DNA from: Thiohalophilus sp.
GTDB lineage: Bacteria; Pseudomonadota; Gammaproteobacteria; UBA6429; Thiohalophilaceae
Direction: 5' to 3'
DNA length: 43,778 bases
Assembly: GCF_034521165.1 (NCBI RefSeq)
Contig: NZ_JAXHMV010000003.1
Span: forward strand, 1 to 43,778
Part shown: one piece after another, positions 17,099 to 24,980 of the stretch
How the letters are laid out: each line of letters opens with the position of its first letter
Position numbering within the stretch: the stretch's first letter is position 1
Notes under the pieces: generated by a model
The model's database searches: none
What the model saw: the letters and a program-made list of their open reading frames with translations, nothing else
Told to the model about the DNA's origin: nothing
Program-made: the position numbers and the translations under genes

Positions 17099-17211
17099 TT
17101 CGGGTGGACCTGCGCCAGGCCGATCCCAGGCTGTTGAAAAAATACCTGGGTGCGGAGGGAGCCGCCACGTTTCTGGCCTATCATGATGCGGATCAACAAC
17201 AGGCGGGTTGA
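17044..17211 (+). pseudogene. olsF: Out-of-frame 3' end of olsF
   Basis: Read from 17044, 55 codons to TGA at 17209-17211 give RLLGFNVDPRFQYCVDGLI, then RVDLRQADPRLLKKYLG and GAATFLAYH. This is the expected end of an OlsB/OlsF acyltransferase (DP-F...DGL--VDLR pattern). It has no start of its own. One extra G in the 17038-17043 run would join it to the upstream frame. Confidence 0.85.
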
Positions 17212-17368
17212 ATAGCGTCTCCCGGGCATGCTTCGATCAGATGGAAGCCGTAGTGAGTGCGCCTCCGGGGGACCTGATACCCGGGTAATCGTATAAAGAA
17301 ATAGACGCTGGTCCACAGGCGATCTATCTTTAACGGTGTCAGTCAGCCTTGAAGGGATCCCCTGTATC

Positions 17369-20300
17369 ATGTCCGAACCCCGTACTTTGACTATCGACGG
17401 TAATCAGGCCGCCGCCACCGTCGCACACAAGCTCAATGAAGTCGTCGCCATTTATCCCATTACGCCGGCCTCGCCGATGGGCGAATGGGCGGACGAGTGG
17501 TCGTCGCGCGGCCAGGTCAATCTGTGGGGCACAGTACCCCATATCGTTGAGATGCAAAGTGAAGGCGGCGCCGCCGGCGCGATTCACGGCGCGTTGCAGG
17601 CCGGTGCCCTGACCACGACGTTCACCGCCTCGCAAGGGCTGTTGTTGATGATCCCCAACATGTACAAGATCGCCGGGGAGCTGACCCCGACGGTCTTTCA
17701 TGTGGCCGCCCGTTCGCTGGCCTGTCAGGCCCTGTCGATCTTCGGCGATCACAGTGATGTGATGAGCGCGCGCATGACCGGTTTCGGCTTTCTGTGCGCC
17801 AACTCACCCCAGGAGGTCATGGATATGGCCCTGATCGCCCAGGCGGCCAGCCTGGAGGGACAGGTGCCGATGGTGCACTTCTTCGACGGTTTTCGCACCT
17901 CGCACGAGGTGGCCAAGCTGCAGGGCCTCGACGATGAGGTGCTGGCGGCGATGATCCGCCCCGAATGGGTGCAGCGACACCGCAATAATGCCCTCTCGCC
18001 CGAACACCCCGTGTTGCGCGGCAGCTCGCAGAACCCGGACGTCTATTTTCAGGCGCGGGAAACCGTCAACCCCTTTTATGAAAAACTGCCCGGTATTGTG
18101 CAGCAGGCGATGGACCGCTTTGCCGAACAGACCGGTCGCCAGTATCGGCTGTTCGATTATGTCGGCAGCGAGGAGGCCGAGCGGGTCATGATCCTGATGG
18201 GCTCGGGCGCCGAGGCGGCCCAGGAAACGGTGGCGTATCTCAATCATCAGGGTGAAAAAGTCGGATTGCTCAAGGTCCGGCTCTATCGGCCTTTTGAGGC
18301 CGACGCCCTGATTCACGCGCTGCCGACAAGTGTTAAAAAAATCGCGGTGCTGGATCGCACCAAGGAACCGGGTGCCGACGGTGAGCCCCTGTACAAGGAT
18401 GTGGTCACGGCGCTGGCCCAGCATTACTGCAGCGGCGAATGCCGGTTTGACGGAATGCCGACCGTGATTGGCGGCCGTTACGGGCTTTCTTCCAAGGAGT
18501 TCACGCCGGGGATGATCAAGGCGGTGTTCGACGAGCTGCGCGGGGATAAACCGAAAAATCACTTTACCATCGGAATTCACGACGATGTCACGCATACCAG
18601 CCTGGAATGGGATCCGGCTTTTCGTACCGACGCCCATGCACAGACATTCCAGGCCATGTTCTACGGACTGGGCAGCGACGGGACGGTCAGTGCCAACAAG
18701 AACAGCATCAAGATCATCGGTGAATCGACCGACCTGTATGCCCAGGGCTATTTCGTCTATGACTCGAAAAAAGCCGGGGCGGTTACGGTATCGCATCTGC
18801 GTTTTGGTTCTCAGCCGATCCGCTCCACCTATCTGATCGGTGACAACGACGCCGATTTTGTTGCCTGCCATCAGCCGGTATTTCTCGAGCGTTTCAACAT
18901 GCTCGACAAGGCAAAGCAAAACGCCGTGTTTCTGCTCAACTCGCCGGAGCCGGCTGACCGGGTATGGCAAAGCCTGCCACGTAAAATGCAGCAACAGATC
19001 ATCGACAAACAGGTTCGTTTTTATACCGTCGACGCCTATGCCATTGCCGAGCAGGCGGGGATGGGCAAGCGTATCAATACCGTCATGCAGACCTGTTTTT
19101 TCGCCATCTCCGGTATCCTGCCGCAGGAACAAGCTATCAAATCGATCAAGGATGCGGTGGAAAAGACCTATGGCAAAAAAGGCCGGCGGATTGTCGAGAT
19201 TAATTTCAAGGCGATTGATGAAACGCTGGCGCGCCTGCATGAGGTGACTATTCCCGGCCAGGTGGATAGCGAGTTCGATGTCGCGCGGCCGGTACCGGCG
19301 AAGGCGCCCGACTTCGTGCAACAGGTGACCGGCGAGATTATTGCCGGCCATGGTGATGATGTGCCGGTCAGCCGGTTACCGGCCAATGGCAGTTATCCGC
19401 TGGGGACCGCGCGGTATGAAAAGCGCAACCTGGCGCTGGAGATCCCGGTTTGGGAGCCTGAGCTGTGTACCCAGTGCGGTAAGTGTCCGCTGGTCTGTCC
19501 GCATGCGGCGATCCGCAGCAAGATATTCAGTGAGACAGAACTGAAAAGCGCACCGTCAGATTTCAAGGCCCATTCGATGCTGGGCAAGGACTTTCCCGCA
19601 GGCATGATGATCAGCTATCAGGTGGCACCGGAGGATTGTACCGGTTGCGGCCTGTGCGTGGATATCTGTCCGATTCACGACAAATCCAACGCCAGTCGCA
19701 AGGCGCTGAACATGGCGCCGCAACCGCCGTTGCGTGAGCAGGAACGGGAGAACTTTGATTTCTTTCTGGAACTTCCGGAATATGATCGGCGCGAGCTGAA
19801 GGTGACCACGCTCAAGGGCTCCATGGTGATGGAGCCGCTGTTCGAGTTTTCCAGTGCCTGTGTCGGTTGCGGCGAGACGCCGTACCTGAAACTGGCCAGC
19901 CAGCTGTTTGGCGATCGCATGCTGGTGGCCAATGCCACCGGCTGCTCCTCCATCTACGGCGGCAACCTGCCCACCACACCGTGGTCCACCAACCGGGAAG
20001 GGCGCGGCCCGGCCTGGAACAACTCGCTGTTCGAGGACAACGCCGAATTTGGCCTGGGGATGCGCATTGCGGTCGACAAGCAGCGCGAGCAGGCGCGCGA
20101 ATTGATTCAGGCATTGCGCGATCAGCTGGATAACGAACTGGTCGAGGCGATTTTAAACGCCGATCAGTCAAGCGAATCCGGCATTCATGATCAACGCCAG
20201 CGGGTCGCACAGTTGCGCGAGCAACTGGCAAAACTCAAGGATGCGCGGGCGCAGACCCTGCAGGAGCTTGCCGAAAATCTGATACGCAAGAGTGTCTGGA

Positions 20301-21007
20301 TTATCGGTGGCGATGGCTGGGCCTACGACATCGGTTATGGCGGGCTGGATCACGTGCTGGCCACAGGCGCCGACGTGAATATCCTGGTGCTGGATACCGA
20401 GGTCTATTCCAACACCGGCGGCCAGACCTCCAAGGCGACACCGCGCGGCGCTGTCGCCAAGTTCTCCGCCGGCGGCAAACCGACCGGTAAAAAGGACCTG
20501 GCCTTGCTGGCCATGGATTATGAAAACGTGTATGTGGCGCATGTGGCCTACGGAGCCAAGGATGTCCAGACCCTGCGCGCGTTTCTCGAAGCCGAGGCCC
20601 ACGCCGGTCCGTCGCTGATCATCGCCTATTCGCCCTGTATCGCCCACGGCGTGGATCTGTCCAATAACCATCGCCAGCAAAACCTGGCGGTCGACAGCGG
20701 TCACTGGCCCCTGTTCCGATTTGATCCGGCGCGCGCTACCCAGGGCAAGAACCCGCTGCATCTCGATTCCGGTGAACCGTCGATTCCCTACCGGGAATTT
20801 GTGCAAACCGAAACCCGCTTCAGCATGTTGTGGCATACCCATCCGCAGGACGCCGAGCGGTTCCTGGCCGAGGCCCAGCAGGAGGTGCAACATCGCTACC
20901 ATTATTACAAGCAGCTGTCCGAGCTGGAGTGGGACGGGGCAACCCGGGTTTCGGCCGTCAAGGCAAAGCTGAAACAGGATAACAACAAATCGACGGAGGA
21001 CGCGTAG
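17369..21007 (+). CDS. nifJ: Pyruvate:ferredoxin (flavodoxin) oxidoreductase
   Basis: 1212 residues from the ATG at 17369, preceded by GAAGGGA; the family is ~1170-1230. Single-chain enzyme with domains in order: N-terminal pyruvate domain (VVAIYPITPASPMGEWADEW near residue 30), gamma domain, two ferredoxin-type clusters (CTQCGKC from residue 700, CTGCGLC from residue 757), and C-terminal ThDP domain. The ThDP domain has the proximal cluster Cys at 831 (CVGCGETPY), GGDGWAYDIGYGG near 980, and DTEVYSNTGGQTSKATP. It oxidises pyruvate with CoA to acetyl-CoA and CO2 and reduces ferredoxin or flavodoxin, usually at low oxygen. The next gene follows with no gap. No FNR-type box is visible in the 157 bases upstream. 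Confidence 0.97.
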   Translation: MSEPRTLTIDGNQAAATVAHKLNEVVAIYPITPASPMGEWADEWSSRGQVNLWGTVPHIVEMQSEGGAAGAIHGALQAGALTTTFTASQGLLLMIPNMYKIAGELTPTVFHVAARSLACQALSIFGDHSDVMSARMTGFGFLCANSPQEVMDMALIAQAASLEGQVPMVHFFDGFRTSHEVAKLQGLDDEVLAAMIRPEWVQRHRNNALSPEHPVLRGSSQNPDVYFQARETVNPFYEKLPGIVQQAMDRFAEQTGRQYRLFDYVGSEEAERVMILMGSGAEAAQETVAYLNHQGEKVGLLKVRLYRPFEADALIHALPTSVKKIAVLDRTKEPGADGEPLYKDVVTALAQHYCSGECRFDGMPTVIGGRYGLSSKEFTPGMIKAVFDELRGDKPKNHFTIGIHDDVTHTSLEWDPAFRTDAHAQTFQAMFYGLGSDGTVSANKNSIKIIGESTDLYAQGYFVYDSKKAGAVTVSHLRFGSQPIRSTYLIGDNDADFVACHQPVFLERFNMLDKAKQNAVFLLNSPEPADRVWQSLPRKMQQQIIDKQVRFYTVDAYAIAEQAGMGKRINTVMQTCFFAISGILPQEQAIKSIKDAVEKTYGKKGRRIVEINFKAIDETLARLHEVTIPGQVDSEFDVARPVPAKAPDFVQQVTGEIIAGHGDDVPVSRLPANGSYPLGTARYEKRNLALEIPVWEPELCTQCGKCPLVCPHAAIRSKIFSETELKSAPSDFKAHSMLGKDFPAGMMISYQVAPEDCTGCGLCVDICPIHDKSNASRKALNMAPQPPLREQERENFDFFLELPEYDRRELKVTTLKGSMVMEPLFEFSSACVGCGETPYLKLASQLFGDRMLVANATGCSSIYGGNLPTTPWSTNREGRGPAWNNSLFEDNAEFGLGMRIAVDKQREQARELIQALRDQLDNELVEAILNADQSSESGIHDQRQRVAQLREQLAKLKDARAQTLQELAENLIRKSVWIIGGDGWAYDIGYGGLDHVLATGADVNILVLDTEVYSNTGGQTSKATPRGAVAKFSAGGKPTGKKDLALLAMDYENVYVAHVAYGAKDVQTLRAFLEAEAHAGPSLIIAYSPCIAHGVDLSNNHRQQNLAVDSGHWPLFRFDPARATQGKNPLHLDSGEPSIPYREFVQTETRFSMLWHTHPQDAERFLAEAQQEVQHRYHYYKQLSELEWDGATRVSAVKAKLKQDNNKSTEDA

Positions 21008-22021
21008 ATGGTGGATATGACGACCGAGTATCTTGGCCTGAAGCTCGCCAACCCGCTGGTGCCTTCATCCTCGCCACTGACCGGTGATCGTGATTCGGTG
21101 ATGCGATTGCGCGAGGCCGGTGCCCCGGCGATTGTTCTGCCATCGTTGTTTGAGGAAAAAATCGATCAGGAAGAACAGGAACTGGATCGTTTTATTCATC
21201 ACCAGTCGATCGGCTTTGGTGAGATGGAAAGTTTTCATCCGGTACCGGATGACTTCAAGACCTGCCAGGACGAGTACCTGGAGTACCTGCAGAGGATAAA
21301 ACAGGAACTGGATATCCCCGTCATTGCCAGCCTTAACGGTACCACCGCCGGCGGCTGGCTGGAATACGGGCAACAGTTGCAACAGGCCGGCGCCGATGCG
21401 CTGGAGCTGAACGTCTATTATATCGCCGGCAATGGCGAGGAAAGCGGTAATGACGTGGAGCAGCGTTATATCGATCTGCTGGAATCGTTGCAACAACACG
21501 TTACGATTCCGATTACTCTGAAACTTTCCCCCCAGTTCAGCTCGCCGGTCCATTTTATCAGTCGCCTGGAACAGGCCGGGGCGGCCGGGGTGGCGCTGTT
21601 TAACCGCTTTTATCTGCCGGACATCGATCCGGAGCAACTGATGGTCGAGCCGGCATTGCAACTGTCCATGCCGTATGAGTCGTTAATGCGAATCCGCTGG
21701 GCGGCCCTGTTGCATGGACGGGTTAACCTGTCGCTGGCGATGACCGGCGGTTTTCATAACGCACGCGATGGCATCAAGGCGTTGCTGGCAGGAGCCGACG
21801 TGGTGCATTTATGCAGTGTGCTGTTACAGCAAGGGCCGGAGTATCTGTCCGTGATTCTGGGCGAAATGCATCACTGGCTGGAAGAATACGAGTACGACTC
21901 GGTCAGCCAGATCAAGGGCAGCATGAGTTACCATAACGCGCCCGATCCCGGTGCCTATGAGCGGGTTAATTATATTACCGTCCTGGATAACTATACCTCG
22001 CCCAGAGGTGTATTGCGCTGA
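21008..22021 (+). CDS. Dihydroorotate dehydrogenase-like FMN oxidoreductase
   Basis: 337 residues; its ATG abuts the nifJ stop, so the two are translationally coupled. The TIM-barrel features of the DHOD family are clear: TTEYLGLKLANPLVPSSSPL at the start, IPVIASLNGTT, ADALELNVYY, ITLKLSPQF, MTGGFHNARDGIKALLAGAD (FMN phosphate site). It lacks an iron-sulfur domain. Genes of this subgroup often follow a pyruvate:ferredoxin oxidoreductase gene. Coupling to nifJ suggests a redox role beside pyruvate oxidation rather than pyrimidine synthesis; the true substrate is unknown. Confidence 0.88.
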   Translation: MVDMTTEYLGLKLANPLVPSSSPLTGDRDSVMRLREAGAPAIVLPSLFEEKIDQEEQELDRFIHHQSIGFGEMESFHPVPDDFKTCQDEYLEYLQRIKQELDIPVIASLNGTTAGGWLEYGQQLQQAGADALELNVYYIAGNGEESGNDVEQRYIDLLESLQQHVTIPITLKLSPQFSSPVHFISRLEQAGAAGVALFNRFYLPDIDPEQLMVEPALQLSMPYESLMRIRWAALLHGRVNLSLAMTGGFHNARDGIKALLAGADVVHLCSVLLQQGPEYLSVILGEMHHWLEEYEYDSVSQIKGSMSYHNAPDPGAYERVNYITVLDNYTSPRGVLR

Positions 22022-22094
22022 GAGACAATACAGTCCGGGAATTAAATAAAAGTTTCCGACACCCGATCACCCTGCGCAGGATGGATCAAGTGAT

Positions 22095-22129
22095 AGACCC
22101 GACACAGCAACGCGGTGTCCGGCAATCGG
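22095..22129. repeat. REP-like half element
   Basis: ACAGCAACGCGGTGTCCGGC within this stretch matches the second half of the hairpins at 1506 and 1694. Here the left stem has decayed to CCCGAC. It lies just upstream of the ubiT FNR box. Confidence 0.6.
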
Positions 22130-22148
22130 CTGTTCCAGATTCATTTTC

Positions 22149-22162
22149 TTGATCAGGATCAA
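22149..22162. promoter_or_regulatory. FNR/ANR box, perfect consensus, upstream of ubiT
   Basis: TTGATCAGGATCAA fits TTGAT-N4-ATCAA at all ten positions. Its centre (22155.5) is 65 bases before the ubiT ATG. A class II activator site at -41.5 would put the start of transcription at about 22197 and a -10 at 22185-22190, where TAGGCT is found (weak). In E. coli ubiT is FNR-controlled, which agrees. Confidence 0.8.
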
Positions 22163-22220
22163 TCGCCACCGCTACCGCGAACGCTAGGCTAGGCGTTTGT
22201 CTGTCCCCGGAGGGTGAGCC

Positions 22221-22709
22221 ATGCCGATCCCGCTACAACCCCTGTCGCTGGCTTTTCGCCTCACGCCGGCCGCGCTGCAAACAGAACTACTTTCACGCCT
22301 GTTCAATCATTTACTCCGGGGACAGACGATTGCCGGACAACTCGAAGCGCTTGAGGGCAAGCGGCTGGCTATCGAGATCACCGACAGCGCCACGCTACTG
22401 AATTTTACCCTCCGGCGCGGACGCCTCTATCGCACCGGCAATGTCGGCCGGGAGGACCGGGATGTCTGCATCCGCGGAAGGCTGGAACATTTCTGGCAAC
22501 TGGCCGCCCGCCAGGAAGATCCCGATACCCTGTTTTTCAACCGGCAACTGGAGATCGAGGGGGAGACCGAAACCGGTCTTTACATCAAGAACCTGCTGGA
22601 CAGTCTCGACTATGACTGGGAGGCCCATTTTCAGGCGGTGCTGGGCAAGCGTCTTGCCAAACTGCCATTGGCCGTTTGGCAGGGCCGAAGGCCGAGGATA
22701 AGATCCTGA
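22221..22709 (+). CDS. ubiT: Ubiquinone biosynthesis accessory factor UbiT (SCP2 lipid-carrier domain)
   Basis: 162 residues; the ATG follows GGAGGGTGAGCC. It is a single SCP2-type domain with the pattern LFNHLLRGQTIAGQLEALEG, then LEIEGETETGLYIKNLLDSL near residue 110-130, as in E. coli YhbT/UbiT. UbiT binds hydrophobic quinone precursors and is needed for ubiquinone synthesis without oxygen together with UbiU and UbiV, which are encoded nearby on the other strand. A perfect FNR box stands upstream. Its last ~55 bases are part of a sequence duplicated downstream at 22891, so the C-terminus (LAVWQGRRPRIRS) may have been reshaped by repeat activity. Confidence 0.88.
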   Translation: MPIPLQPLSLAFRLTPAALQTELLSRLFNHLLRGQTIAGQLEALEGKRLAIEITDSATLLNFTLRRGRLYRTGNVGREDRDVCIRGRLEHFWQLAARQEDPDTLFFNRQLEIEGETETGLYIKNLLDSLDYDWEAHFQAVLGKRLAKLPLAVWQGRRPRIRS

Positions 22710-23029
22710 AAGCCTTACCACGAAGACACCAAGGCACAAAGTCTGTTATCAATGATTTCTTCGTGTCCTGGTGTCTTCGTGGTGAATAATTTCCTCGTCC
22801 CTGTTTGAAGTGAGTAGGCCGGACTGAGCGCAGCGGTGTCCGGCAATCCGCAGGTGCCGATACCGCTGCGCTAAATCGGGCCTACATGCCGCCAAACTGC
22901 CGTTGGCAGTTTGGCAGGTCCGAGGGACGAGGACAGATCCTGAAAGCCTTACCACGAAGACACCAAGGCACAAAGTCTGTTATTAATGACTTCTTCGTGT
23001 CCGGGTGTCTTCGTGGTGAATAATTTCCT
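22656..23029. repeat. Direct duplication including the ubiT 3' end and a foldback element
   Basis: This covers the 340-base gene-free stretch 22710-23049. Segment 22656-22795 recurs at 22891-23029 (offset 234-235) with scattered changes. Each copy holds GCCAAACTGCC, GATCCTGAAAGCCTTACCAC and a foldback element (22715-22790, 22949-23024) whose arms are ACCACGAAGACACC and its inverse GGTGTCTTCGTGGT. The REP-like doublet 22814-22885 lies between the copies. The first copy includes the end of ubiT, so a piece of coding sequence was duplicated with the repeat. Confidence 0.85.
22814..22885. repeat. REP-like doublet (BIME-type foldback)
   Basis: GTAGGCC at the left end faces GGCCTAC at the right end. 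AGCGCAGCGGT near 22826 pairs with ACCGCTGCGCT near 22862. The left half alone also forms a REP-type hairpin, GCCGGAC with GTCCGGC. A second doublet with different stem bases is at 40666-40742. Confidence 0.8.
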
Positions 23030-23049
23030 ACGCTCACTCAGCTCACTCG

Positions 23050-23967
23050 TCAGCTCCTGGCCCTGAAGGGCTGAGGCTGTTCGATCCACCGCATGCCGGG
23101 GCTGTCGTGCCAGTAGCCGTTGGCCGGGGCGCCGCAGGTCAGTGTGTTAATCCGGTGTTCGGCTTCATGGGGATCGAGCCTGTTTTGCAGCACCCGGGAG
23201 TAGAGGGCGACGATCTCTTGCATGTGTTGTGACTGGGGCGAGAGTCGCAGGACATCGGTTTGCAGTTCACGCAGGGCCGGGATCGCCCGCACCAGGTTGC
23301 AGGTGGTGGCGGACTGGGTCTGGATGCCGTTAATAACCAGAAAGGCCTCCTGCTCCCGGGTGTTCATAGCCAGCCCGTCGGGATACTCACCGCAGCGCAG
23401 CTGACAGTGATCCTTGGGCAGGTGGCAGGCGCGGGCGGTGAAGCAGCGCGCCGAAAATGCCAGTGGCAGGCGTCCGAAGACAAAGACCTCGGTCTCCATC
23501 TGCCGTGGTTTGTTGAGCTGCATCTGTCGCAGGGTCTGTTGTGATAACTCCACCGGCATCACCCAGCGGGTTGCGCCCAGTTGGTGGTGGAGCGAGAGCG
23601 AGGCAGGATTGTAGATGTTGAGATGCGGGCCGGCGATATAATGTTGTCCCTTGAGTTGCTGCACGGCCGCCATGTCGTTGGCTTCGACGGGAAACTCGCC
23701 GTTGTGCACAATACGGCGCAAGCCGGCCAGTTCCGACTCGGCCTCGATCAGCGCGAGGGTGGAAAGGATCACCTCTTTGCCGGCATCGCGCAGCTGGCGG
23801 GCGATGCGCAGCCAGTCATTCAGCCGCAGCTCGCGCCGCTTGGCACAGACCGTTTCACCAAGATAGACAATATCCACCGGCCAGTCGGCAACCTGGCGAT
23901 AGAAGGCCTCGACCCGTTCGCGGGGCCAGAAATAGAGCAGAGGGCCAAGCGCGAGTTTCATTGCCAT
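23050..23967 (-). CDS. ubiV: Ubiquinone biosynthesis protein UbiV (U32 peptidase-like, Fe-S)
   Basis: 305 residues (ATG at 23967; MKLALGPLLY at 23961 is an alternative). A U32-family TIM barrel, YLGETVCAKRREL near the start. Expected [4Fe-4S] ligands are Cys41, Cys175, Cys188 and Cys192, the last three in RCFTARACHLPKDHCQLRCGEYP. The spacing of 13 and 4 matches E. coli UbiV. With UbiU it forms the complex that hydroxylates the quinone ring without O2. It overlaps ubiU by 10 bases, the last gene of a three-gene operon. The end lies against the duplicated repeat region. Confidence 0.93.
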   Translation of the reverse strand: MAMKLALGPLLYFWPRERVEAFYRQVADWPVDIVYLGETVCAKRRELRLNDWLRIARQLRDAGKEVILSTLALIEAESELAGLRRIVHNGEFPVEANDMAAVQQLKGQHYIAGPHLNIYNPASLSLHHQLGATRWVMPVELSQQTLRQMQLNKPRQMETEVFVFGRLPLAFSARCFTARACHLPKDHCQLRCGEYPDGLAMNTREQEAFLVINGIQTQSATTCNLVRAIPALRELQTDVLRLSPQSQHMQEIVALYSRVLQNRLDPHEAEHRINTLTCGAPANGYWHDSPGMRWIEQPQPFRARS

Positions 23968-24980
23968 TGCCGATCCAGCGCGCCGAGGGTATGCGTGCTG
24001 CCTTCGGCCAGTTTATCCAGTTGTTGCACCCATTCGTCGCGAACGCGATAGGACTCGGGATCCTGTTGCGCGGCGTCCAGCGCCTGGCGCAGAACGCTGA
24101 CGACCTGGGCGACATAGGCCGGACTGCGCTGGCGCCCCTCGATCTTGATGGCACTGACGCCACTGCGAACCAGCTGCGGCAGAATATCGAGCACCGACAG
24201 ACTGGTCGGTTCCTCGATGGCGTAACCCAGTTCATCGTTGACCTCAAAACGACCCTTGCACAGCACGGGATACCCGGCACTCTCGCCGGATTGATAACGG
24301 TCGATCAATACGCCATTGAGCCGCACCTCGCGGCCCTGTGGTGTCTCATGCCACTGCACGGACCTCGCCGGCGAGCAGGCGCCACAGGTGTTCGGTGATT
24401 CGCCGGTCACGTAGGAGGAAAGATAACAACGCCCCTCGGCCATGACACACAGCGAGCCGAAGGCAAAGGTTTCGATCTCCACATCGGTCTGTTCGATGAT
24501 GCGTTTGACCTGGCTGAATGACAGCACCCGCGGCAGAACGACCCGCTGAATAGCGAACTCATCCCGATAAAAAGCAATTGCCTCATGCGTGGTGGCCGAG
24601 CCCTGCACCGACAGGTGCAGACGCAGATCGGGATGCTGTTGCCGGGCATAGTGCAGCAGGCCGGTATCGGCGATGATCAGGGCATCCACCCCCAGTTCCG
24701 CCGCCTGATCGACGGCCCGGGTCCAGTTGGACCAGCTCGCGGGCTGGGGATAGGTGTTGAGTGCCAGCATGATCTTGCAACCGTGGCGGTGCGCGTATGC
24801 GACCGCATCGCCGGCGGTCGTATTATCAAAGTTCAGACCGGGAAAGTTGCGCGCGTTGGTGGCATCGCGAAAACCGAAATAGATTGCATCGGCGCCACTG
24901 TCGACCGCCTTGCGCAGGGCCGGGAAACTGCCTGCCGGTGCCACCAGTTCGATCCGATTCGTCATTGCCCGGTTCATCAT
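23958..24980 (-). CDS. ubiU: Ubiquinone biosynthesis protein UbiU (U32 peptidase-like, Fe-S)
   Basis: 340 residues from the ATG at 24980, which overlaps the upstream stop as ATGA; MTNRIELVAPAG at 24965 is another possible start. Longer upstream frame merely overlaps the preceding gene. Strongly like E. coli UbiU: DAIYFGFRDATNARNFPGLN near the start, then CVMAEGRCYLSSYVTGESP. Cluster ligands are Cys178, Cys185, Cys202 and Cys241, and the C-terminus has IEGRQRSPAYV. Works with UbiV in oxygen-independent ring hydroxylation; the complex is cytoplasmic. The four-base overlap with the radical SAM gene and the ten-base overlap with ubiV show a tight operon. Confidence 0.95.
   Translation of the reverse strand: MMNRAMTNRIELVAPAGSFPALRKAVDSGADAIYFGFRDATNARNFPGLNFDNTTAGDAVAYAHRHGCKIMLALNTYPQPASWSNWTRAVDQAAELGVDALIIADTGLLHYARQQHPDLRLHLSVQGSATTHEAIAFYRDEFAIQRVVLPRVLSFSQVKRIIEQTDVEIETFAFGSLCVMAEGRCYLSSYVTGESPNTCGACSPARSVQWHETPQGREVRLNGVLIDRYQSGESAGYPVLCKGRFEVNDELGYAIEEPTSLSVLDILPQLVRSGVSAIKIEGRQRSPAYVAQVVSVLRQALDAAQQDPESYRVRDEWVQQLDKLAEGSTHTLGALDRQWQ

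Noticed and set aside
17212..17368. FNR-type box upstream of nifJ
   Set aside because: No TTGAT-N4-ATCAA-like sequence was found there.
17804..19351. 515-codon minus-strand frame opposite nifJ
   Set aside because: Antisense by-product of high GC; nifJ motifs run through the whole region.
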